A program made the translations under genes and the position numbers. From NCBI GenBank assembly GCA_900554165.1, contig USGR01000094.1, positions 1 to 5,150 on the forward strand: 5,150 nucleotides of DNA. Reading direction: 5' to 3'. This stretch comes from an uncultured Oscillospiraceae bacterium. GTDB lineage: Bacteria; Bacillota_A; Clostridia; Oscillospirales; Acutalibacteraceae. The notes beneath the pieces were generated by a model, which was not told the DNA's origin, ran no database searches, and was given only the letters and a program-made list of their open reading frames with translations. The first letter of the stretch is position 1, and each line of letters starts with the position of its first letter. Of this stretch, positions 1-5,150 are shown in pieces.

Positions 1-1126
<1,126 letters not shown>

Positions 1127-1139
1127 TCACGACATGAGT

Positions 1140-1168
1140 ATATTATGACTAAATTTTTATTTTGGCAA
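1140..1168 (-). promoter_or_regulatory. Probable sigma-A promoter of ligA
   Basis: On the minus strand a TTGCCA -35 box (1168-1163, five of six matches to consensus) is followed after exactly 17 bases by TAATAT (1145-1140, four of six). Transcription would start about 19 bases before the ligA ATG, leaving room for the GAGGG ribosome site at 1124-1120. The intervening spacer is AT-rich. The element sits in the 95-bp gap after yunB, which suggests ligA is not solely dependent on read-through from the sporulation gene. This rests on consensus matching only. Confidence 0.5.
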
Positions 1169-1209
1169 GTTGAAATCTGCGCATAAGCTGTTTGCTTTTA
1201 ATAAATCCG

Positions 1210-1893
1210 TCAGCTTTCTCCACTCTGCCCTGCATATGCAGCCTCGCCGGACATGTTAGATGCACCTGCCGCAATATTCGCATAAACGCTCGGCACGCTT
1301 CCTACAAGTATCGTCTCAGCAATTAAATAGCTCGATGCTATCTCTACAGAAGTGCTGTGCCACGATGATACCAAATATACCGTTGTCGTCACTTTCAGCA
1401 TAATGCGGTGCAACGTCTGATTTATTCCTGCGCTTTCAAACACGTTTTCATATGACGTCAGCACTCCTTCGGCAAACTGCAGCTTAAAGCTTAGCTTAGG
1501 GCCGCGTCCCATAAGCAGGTCGCTGCCGGTAAAGGTGCCTATCGGCACCTTAAACTCGCTGTATTCGCTGCTCGATAAATTTTCCATAATCTTATCGCTT
1601 ATTTTCGCCTTAAGCTGATTCATTTTCACAGTGTCTGTCTGTATCGCCGATATCTGAGAGCTGTCGTCCTTTTGCAGAGTTACAAGCTGAGAATAGCTTA
1701 TTCCGTCCTCTGCAAGGACCACGTCTACAGCATTGTTAAAGGCCTTCTCTGCTATATTTTGAGCATATACTTCAGATATATTCGAAATAGACGGCCACAT
1801 GCAGCCATCTATTGCTATAAAAGCAACAGCAATTATAATAATTATTATGAGCAGTTTTTTTATCGGACTGCTTCTGCGCCGCCCCATCTTCAT
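1210..1893 (-). CDS. yunB: Sporulation protein YunB family
   Basis: This 227-residue protein resembles Bacillus YunB, a sporulation protein reported to belong to the mother-cell sigma-E regulon. Its biochemical role is not known to me. A basic stretch (residues 4-13, GRRRSSPIKK) precedes one isoleucine-rich membrane segment (~14-30), so the bulk of the protein should face away from the cytoplasm. Family signatures are PIGTFTGSDLLMGRGPKL (117-134), SAGINQTLHRI (154-164) near the middle, and ILVGSVPSVYA (195-205) close to the end. Length is slightly below the roughly 250 residues of the Bacillus protein. The first ATG is preferred over the ATG two codons later because AAAGGGG lies eight bases upstream of it. 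The C-terminal tail after residue 207 is low-complexity (Ala, Gly, Ser). I could not find a convincing sigma-E promoter upstream. Family assignment is from recognised motifs. Confidence 0.88.
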   Translation of the reverse strand: MKMGRRRSSPIKKLLIIIIIIAVAFIAIDGCMWPSISNISEVYAQNIAEKAFNNAVDVVLAEDGISYSQLVTLQKDDSSQISAIQTDTVKMNQLKAKISDKIMENLSSSEYSEFKVPIGTFTGSDLLMGRGPKLSFKLQFAEGVLTSYENVFESAGINQTLHRIMLKVTTTVYLVSSWHSTSVEIASSYLIAETILVGSVPSVYANIAAGASNMSGEAAYAGQSGES

Positions 1894-1912
1894 AAAATTT
1901 GCCCCTTTGAAA

Positions 1913-1940
1913 ATATACTTTTACTATATTACCAGTATAT
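1913..1940. repeat. 7-bp perfect inverted repeat upstream of yunB
   Basis: ATATACT (1913-1919) and AGTATAT (1934-1940) are perfect inverted copies separated by 14 bases, lying 20-47 bases upstream of the yunB start codon. The two arms are about two helical turns apart centre to centre (21 bases), a geometry that could suit a dimeric DNA-binding protein. The region is AT-rich, so such a repeat could arise by chance. No matching known operator was recognised. Confidence 0.3.
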
Positions 1941-1998
1941 ACAAAGGAGCTTTTTTTGTGAAAAAACGGCTGTTTTAACGTCTTATTTTTAATTTTTG

Positions 1999-2190
1999 TT
2001 ATGTTTTTATTTTCTCTTTCGGCACATAATCTCCGATATCCACAGCCGCATATAATTCGGCAAGCAGTATATCGTCGGAAAGAGACTGTGCTGCATTGGG
2101 CGCCCAAACGCTTCCAAACAGCGGCCGCCCCGACGATGCGGCAAGCTGCCTGCTGTCGGCTTCAAGAGTAAAGGCAATTACTCGCCGCAT
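1999..2190 (-). CDS. Small hypothetical protein or gene remnant
   Basis: This is a 63-residue reading frame in the gap between the lipoprotein gene and yunB. I do not recognise it. Codon choice (GCG, GCC, ATA, CTT, GAT) matches the neighbouring genes. The C-terminal half (SLSDDILLAELYAAVDIGDY) reads like an ordinary soluble helix-forming protein, and the chain ends in a basic KEKIKT. No signal peptide, membrane segment or cysteine is present. The weak point is the start: the ATG at 2190 has no Shine-Dalgarno site, and the frame stays open upstream to a stop at 2235-2233, inside the end of the lipoprotein gene. There is no better in-frame start. It could be a genuine weakly translated small protein, the tail of a degraded gene, or chance. 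Its position 23 bases after the lipoprotein stop would fit co-transcription. Confidence 0.4.
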   Translation of the reverse strand: MRRVIAFTLEADSRQLAASSGRPLFGSVWAPNAAQSLSDDILLAELYAAVDIGDYVPKEKIKT

Positions 2191-2213
2191 TAAAACGGCA
2201 AATGGCTTAAGCG

Positions 2214-2867
2214 CTACTCCGCCGGCTGCGCGTCAAGCTTCCAGCTTTCGGTATTCACTATTGTCGCCGCCATCATGGTGCCGTCATTGAATATGAAGGT
2301 CACTCTATTTGTGCCGTATGTATACACCAATATCCGATAATTTTCAAGTACGGGACCAAGCATGAAAAACACATCGCTCTTCTCCGGCTGGCCGCTGCGC
2401 TCCGGCTGTCCGAGATGTGCTATTACATCATCCTCCGTCGCCACATAAAGCGGAAAACCATACGGCTCGCTGTAGCTGACTATGGCCGATATAACCTCAT
2501 TTGAATCCGGAAGATAACAATACAGCTCGTTTACGGCGTTAAGCTCTATATGGCTGCTGAACTCATTCTCTGTAAGCGTTATCTCACCGTGTCCGTGGCC
2601 GTCGTCATCCGCGCCCGATTCTGTGCTGCTCGCCGCATTTTCATAATATGCCCTTACCGCATCCGCATTGTCGCCTAATTTTATCTCAAGCGGATACATC
2701 TGTCCGGCTGTTGCGTATTCGCTCACATTTACCGGCGTAAACGATAAGTCCGGCTGCGACACAAACGGCGCTTCAGACGATACCGTCCCGCCGCTGCCGT
2801 CACCGCATGATGTCAGCAGTCCAGCAACCATAAGTAATGACATAAACAAAGCTGTCAGTTTTTTCAT
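2214..2867 (-). CDS. Putative lipoprotein of unknown function
   Basis: This 217-residue protein begins with a lipoprotein signal peptide: KK, a hydrophobic core at residues 5-17, then the lipobox LLTSC with the lipidated cysteine at C21. It should be anchored on the outer face of the cytoplasmic membrane. A Gly/Ser-rich linker follows. The mature part has an Asp/His-rich patch, DDDGHGHGE (87-95), possibly metal-binding. The C-terminal half (~125-205) alternates short beta-like stretches (SAIVSY, RILVYTY, NRVTFIFNDG) with a DVIAHLGQPE segment. That pattern recalls DUF4309/YjgB- or BamE-like small repeat domains, but this is only a resemblance and I do not name a family. GQPERS is directly followed by GQPEKS (153-164), an imperfect tandem duplication. 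The start is supported by GGAGG eight bases before the ATG. Two cysteines occur, C21 and C117. No partner or substrate can be inferred from the neighbours. Confidence 0.82.
   Translation of the reverse strand: MKKLTALFMSLLMVAGLLTSCGDGSGGTVSSEAPFVSQPDLSFTPVNVSEYATAGQMYPLEIKLGDNADAVRAYYENAASSTESGADDDGHGHGEITLTENEFSSHIELNAVNELYCYLPDSNEVISAIVSYSEPYGFPLYVATEDDVIAHLGQPERSGQPEKSDVFFMLGPVLENYRILVYTYGTNRVTFIFNDGTMMAATIVNTESWKLDAQPAE
2376..2411 (-). repeat. 18-bp imperfect tandem duplication inside the lipoprotein gene
   Basis: Two adjacent 18-base units encode GQPERS and GQPEKS. They agree at 15 of 18 positions, differing at unit positions 3, 13 and 14. The unit length keeps the reading frame, so the result is a six-residue insertion directly after the DVIAHL stretch. 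The differences mean the duplication is not brand new. Confidence 0.6.
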
Positions 2868-2875
2868 TTACTAAT

Positions 2876-2880
2876 CCTCC
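2876..2880 (-). promoter_or_regulatory. Ribosome binding site of the lipoprotein gene
   Basis: A GGAGG core lies eight bases before the ATG at 2867. It is the strongest Shine-Dalgarno match in the window and fixes the start at the lysine-rich beginning of the signal peptide. Confidence 0.8.
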
Positions 2881-2939
2881 AATATATCGATGATTTTGTG
2901 CAAATCGTTTATATTCACATATATCAGCCGCGCCGCTCA

Positions 2940-2981
2940 CAGCAGGCGATACGCTTATAGAAGCGTGCCATTGCTATGCTG
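2940..2981. other. Nested hairpin without a T tract
   Basis: ACGCTT (2951-2956) and AAGCGT (2961-2966) form a perfect 6-bp stem around the loop ATAG. It can be extended by GGC (2945-2947) with GCC (2967-2969), leaving a three-base bulge on one side, and further out by CAGCA (2940-2944) with TGCTG (2977-2981). It lies about 27 bases beyond the stop of the decayed acetyltransferase on the minus strand and roughly 70 bases upstream of the lipoprotein ATG. No run of T follows on either strand, so it is not a standard intrinsic terminator. It may be a relic terminator or a leader structure of the lipoprotein transcript. Confidence 0.35.
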
Positions 2982-3007
2982 ACGGCCGACTTTAGACTGT
3001 ACCGGCT

Positions 3008-3412
3008 TCAATCAGTAGTTTGTCCATGTATAACAGAGTTTCTCCGACCAAATCCGCATCGTAAAAAGGCGCTGCCGCTTTCATTGTCGCCGAATACGGT
3101 GATGGGCTCTTATTATGCTAAGCCCCACAAGCCGGCTTCAAAGGCGCCCAAATGCTTAGCTTCCGTTTTCTGCCAGAGATGCTGCCTACTCACCGCTATG
3201 TGATAAATATAATCTCTTCTGCCGTCATCTTTTTCAGTGACCGCTCCGATAATTTTCCCATCTCTCCGCTGAAAATCAGGTTTGTAGATCTCTTTTTAAT
3301 TTTTCTCTGCCGTTTTTGAAATAGTCGGCATTCTTTAGTCAAATGCCGGAGCATAAGCGCCATAACGAGTAAGCATTGTTGCAGTCTCTATGCACATGTT
3401 TCTTGTCTTCAT
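3008..3412 (-). pseudogene. Decayed GNAT-family N-acetyltransferase
   Basis: The 568-bp gap between pncB and the lipoprotein gene contains a single minus-strand frame of about 134 codons broken by four stops (3337-3335, 3298-3296, 3115-3113, 3112-3110). Read through them, it follows a GNAT acetyltransferase, an enzyme that moves an acetyl group from acetyl-CoA to an amine. DGKIIGAV (3262-3239) matches strand beta-3 and its turn. GRRDYIYHIAVS (3223-3188) matches motif A strand beta-4. VFGDNESGSAFLRCGFGRRN (3097-3038) matches motif B with its N-E-x-G-x-x-F and C/LGF signature. The spacing between motifs A and B equals that of intact relatives. The acetyl-CoA loop, normally R-G-x-G-x-G/A, reads LWQKTE. 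Tryptophan codons at 3175 and 3127 could be C-to-T changes of arginine codons. The N-terminal part seems shorter than usual, by perhaps 15 residues. There is no clear ribosome site. No product is expected, so this is a dead gene, called from motif memory without a database search. Confidence 0.75.
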
Positions 3413-3435
3413 TTTTCGCCGTGCATAATTACGAT

Positions 3436-4884
3436 TTATGAATTGCTGTCCAGCAAATCCTTGCGCAGCTGCCAGAGGTCCTGTGATAAATCGACATAAT
3501 AATTGTGCGGGTTTTCCAGCCTCAGCACCTCGTCCCAAAGAGTCGATACCTGCCGCTCGCAATATGCTTTTATGGACTGCACCGACGGACATTTATATAC
3601 TAATTTGCCGTTTTTATAAATCTGCTTATGCAGCGGCCGCGCTATGAAATCCGTAATAGTCTTACGCTTCCAAGTATATTCCGGGTCAAATATCTCATAT
3701 GGTGCATTCTCATCTATATTTTCGCCGTGCAGTGTTACAACATCGGCGATTGCTTTGCCGCTCGTTTTGTCAAACAGTCTGTGCACCTGCTTAAAGCCGG
3801 GAATAGTAAGCTTGGTTATGTTCTCGCTTATCTTTATCTTCGGTATTATCTTACCGTCCTTTTCAATGCCGGCAAGCTTATATACACCGCCGAATACAGA
3901 GTCCGATGACGCTGTTATGAGCCGCTCGCCGACGCCAAAAGAGTCTATTTTGCCGCCCTGTATTATTACCTCTCTGATTATATTTTCATCAAGCGAGTTC
4001 GTGGCGATAATTCCGCAGTCTGGGAAGCCCGCTTCATCAAGCATTTTTCGCGCTCGCTTTGACAGATACGTTATATCTCCGCTGTCTATGCGTATGCTCT
4101 GCGGCCTAAATCCGCGCGGGATTATTTCTTCATTAAACACCTTTATAGCATTAGGCACACCGGATTTAAGCACATTATAAGTGTCAACAAGCAGCGAGCA
4201 ATTTTCCGGATATGTCCTCGCATATGCTCTAAAAGCATCCAGCTCGCTGTCAAACATCTGTACCCAGCTGTGCGCCATGGTCCCAACCGCCGGTATGCCG
4301 TAAAGCTTTTCAGCAAGCGTTAACGACGAGCCAATGCATCCGCCGATATATGCTGCACGGGCGCCGTAGAGGGCAGCCGACAGGCCGTGTGCACGCCGCG
4401 CACCAAACTCCATCACCGTGCGGCCCTGTGCCGCCCTTACTATTCTGTTCGCTTTAGTCGCTATAAGAGACTGGTGATTTATTATCATAAGAAGCGCAGT
4501 TTCTATCAGCTGAGCCTGTATAATTGGGCCGCGCACTATTATCACCGGCTCTTTCGGAAAGATTGGCGTACCTTCCTCAACTGCAAAAATATCACATTCA
4601 AATTTAAAGTTTTTGAGATACGAAAGAAAGCCCTCTGAATATATGCCTTTTGAGCGTAAAAACTCTATATCCTCATCAGTAAATTTTAGGTCCTCTATAA
4701 ACTCTATAAGCTGCTGTAGTCCCGCCATTATGGCAAAGCCGCCGCCGTCCGGCACCCGGCGAAAAAACATGTCAAAATATGCTACGGTATCCGACATATG
4801 ATTGTTAAAATATCCGCCGCTCATGGTTATTTCATAATAGTCCGCTGCCAATGCCAGCGCCGCTTCATTATCAATCAAAGACAT
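3436..4884 (-). CDS. pncB: Nicotinate phosphoribosyltransferase
   Basis: PncB is a cytoplasmic enzyme joining nicotinate to PRPP, with ATP hydrolysis, to give nicotinate mononucleotide, the first step of the Preiss-Handler route to NAD. The 482 residues are full length for the bacterial family. Visible landmarks are ADYYEITMSGGYF near the N-terminus (14-26), VRGPIIQAQLIET (117-129) and INHQSLIATKANRI (135-148), EFGARRAHG (159-167), and TMAHSWV (202-208), whose H205 is the family's phosphohistidine. DTYN (234-237), RIDSGD (265-270) and FGVGERLITASSD (316-328) line the active site. A typical C-terminal domain ends in LWQLRKDLL. An in-frame GTG at 4890 would add two residues, but the Shine-Dalgarno site sits only one base from it, so ATG 4884 is the better start. 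The gene stands alone: decayed fragments lie on both sides and a TATAAT box lies upstream. Confidence 0.97.
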   Translation of the reverse strand: MSLIDNEAALALAADYYEITMSGGYFNNHMSDTVAYFDMFFRRVPDGGGFAIMAGLQQLIEFIEDLKFTDEDIEFLRSKGIYSEGFLSYLKNFKFECDIFAVEEGTPIFPKEPVIIVRGPIIQAQLIETALLMIINHQSLIATKANRIVRAAQGRTVMEFGARRAHGLSAALYGARAAYIGGCIGSSLTLAEKLYGIPAVGTMAHSWVQMFDSELDAFRAYARTYPENCSLLVDTYNVLKSGVPNAIKVFNEEIIPRGFRPQSIRIDSGDITYLSKRARKMLDEAGFPDCGIIATNSLDENIIREVIIQGGKIDSFGVGERLITASSDSVFGGVYKLAGIEKDGKIIPKIKISENITKLTIPGFKQVHRLFDKTSGKAIADVVTLHGENIDENAPYEIFDPEYTWKRKTITDFIARPLHKQIYKNGKLVYKCPSVQSIKAYCERQVSTLWDEVLRLENPHNYYVDLSQDLWQLRKDLLDSNS

Positions 4885-4891
4885 ATGCACA

Positions 4892-4896
4892 CCTTC
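4892..4896 (-). promoter_or_regulatory. Ribosome binding site that decides the pncB start
   Basis: GAAGG ends seven bases before the ATG at 4884, a normal distance. It ends only one base before the alternative GTG at 4890, which is too close for initiation. This favours the shorter, 482-residue protein. Confidence 0.65.
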
Positions 4897-4927
4897 ACTG
4901 CTTCATTTATTTTTTTATCTTTATTCA

Positions 4928-4961
4928 ATTATAGTTTAACAATTTTTCCCGTATTTTTCAA
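4928..4961 (-). promoter_or_regulatory. Possible promoter of pncB (good -10, poor spacing)
   Basis: A perfect TATAAT (4933-4928) lies about 43 bases before the pncB ATG in a very AT-rich stretch. The best -35 candidate, TTGAAA (4961-4956), is 22 bases away, longer than the usual 16-18, and nothing better sits at 17. Either the promoter is activator-dependent, or the -35 assignment is wrong. I saw no NiaR- or NrtR-like palindrome here. Confidence 0.4.
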
Positions 4962-5017
4962 CCTATTTTAAAGATGCACTCGCCTCATCGTATTACATCT
5001 CAAACAAAGCAAAATGA

Positions 5018-5149
5018 TTATATGGTACTATTTTCATCTGCCGCAGCATATACTTTAATTGTATCTTTAAAATATCCTTGTAAAATGGATATCAGGGACT
5101 GTCGTTCAATTTCTTCGTCTTCAACAATCAAAACTGTACATTGTTTTTC
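5018..5149 (-). pseudogene. Truncated response-regulator receiver domain (start at or beyond window edge)
   Basis: The frame entering at the window edge gives 43 residues and then a TAA (5020-5018). TVLIVEDEEIERQSLISIL (residues 5-23) is the beta-1 strand, acidic pocket (E-D-E) and alpha-1 helix of a CheY-like receiver; the E-R-x-x-L spacing is typical of YesN/AraC-type response regulators. IKVYAAADE (31-39) matches beta-2. The chain ends there, before the beta-3 strand that carries the phospho-acceptor aspartate, so signalling and any DNA-binding output domain are absent. None of the three frames over the next 130 bases resumes the domain, so a simple frameshift does not explain it; deletion of the rest is more likely. 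The start codon is not visible and may lie just past base 5150. An alternative is that a rearrangement placed a promoter-bearing segment in front of pncB. Confidence 0.65.
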
Positions 5150-5150
5150 C

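Noticed and set aside
1963..1976. Possible terminator AAAAC-AGCC-GTTTT on the minus strand
   Set aside because: The stem is only five base pairs, four of them A-T, so it is too weak to call a terminator.
1944..1978. Plus-strand AAAGGAG followed by GTG and a six-codon frame (MKKRLF)
   Set aside because: It could be a leader peptide, but nothing follows on the plus strand that it could control, and the run is A-rich, so chance is the simpler reading.
1772..2107. 111-codon minus-strand ORF crossing the yunB start
   Set aside because: It overlaps yunB out of frame and crosses the AT-rich gap; its composition (many K, N, C, Y) is not protein-like for this genome.
2881..2930. Promoter-like boxes (TATAAA, TATATT) upstream of the lipoprotein gene
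   Set aside because: None has a -35 partner at 16-18 bases, and the last one abuts the ribosome site; a sigma-G-like GTGAATA/CATCGATA pairing has the wrong spacing.
2976..3203. 75-codon plus-strand ORF in the gap after pncB
   Set aside because: It runs antisense across the GNAT remnant, has no ribosome site, and its translation shows no domain; the minus strand explains this stretch.
3335..3592. 85-codon minus-strand ORF overlapping the end of pncB
   Set aside because: Its first 60 codons lie mostly out of frame inside pncB. Only its last 26 codons belong to the start of the acetyltransferase remnant, so it is not a separate gene.
3644..4180. 178-codon plus-strand ORF
   Set aside because: It is the antisense shadow of the well-supported pncB gene, with a serine/proline-rich translation and no motif.

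Overview
The window looks like a chromosomal segment of an endospore-forming Firmicute, most likely an uncultured or gut-type Clostridia. Three things point that way: a YunB-family sporulation protein, strong purine-rich Shine-Dalgarno sites (GGAGG, AAGGGG, GAGGG), and heavy use of ATA for isoleucine alongside GC-rich alanine and glycine codons. Everything that looks coding lies on the minus strand, so genes are read from high to low coordinates. This placement is inferred from the sequence alone.

Layout in the direction of transcription: (1) 5149-5018, the first part of a response-regulator receiver domain that stops before the phospho-acceptor aspartate, a broken fragment that enters from outside the window. 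(2) 4884-3436, an intact nicotinate phosphoribosyltransferase (pncB), with a TATAAT box upstream. (3) 3412-3008, a decayed GNAT acetyltransferase that can be read in one frame but has four internal stops and has lost its acetyl-CoA loop; a hairpin lies just beyond it. (4) 2867-2214, a lipoprotein of unknown function with an internal 18-bp tandem duplication. (5) 2190-1999, a small hypothetical ORF without a Shine-Dalgarno site. (6) 1893-1210, YunB, a single-pass membrane sporulation protein. (7) 1114-1, the N-terminal 371 residues of NAD-dependent DNA ligase (ligA), with its own probable sigma-A promoter; the rest is outside the window.

The genes are mostly housekeeping and do not form an obvious pathway. 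PncB makes nicotinate mononucleotide for NAD synthesis and LigA consumes NAD, but other genes and separate promoters lie between them, so the link is loose. The gaps are more unusual than the genes. Gene remains flank pncB on both sides, which suggests local erosion. The ligase has asparagine where the nucleotidyltransferase motif IV lysine normally sits. I see no CRISPR array, tRNA, rRNA, insertion sequence or phage module, and nothing that amounts to a new biological system.
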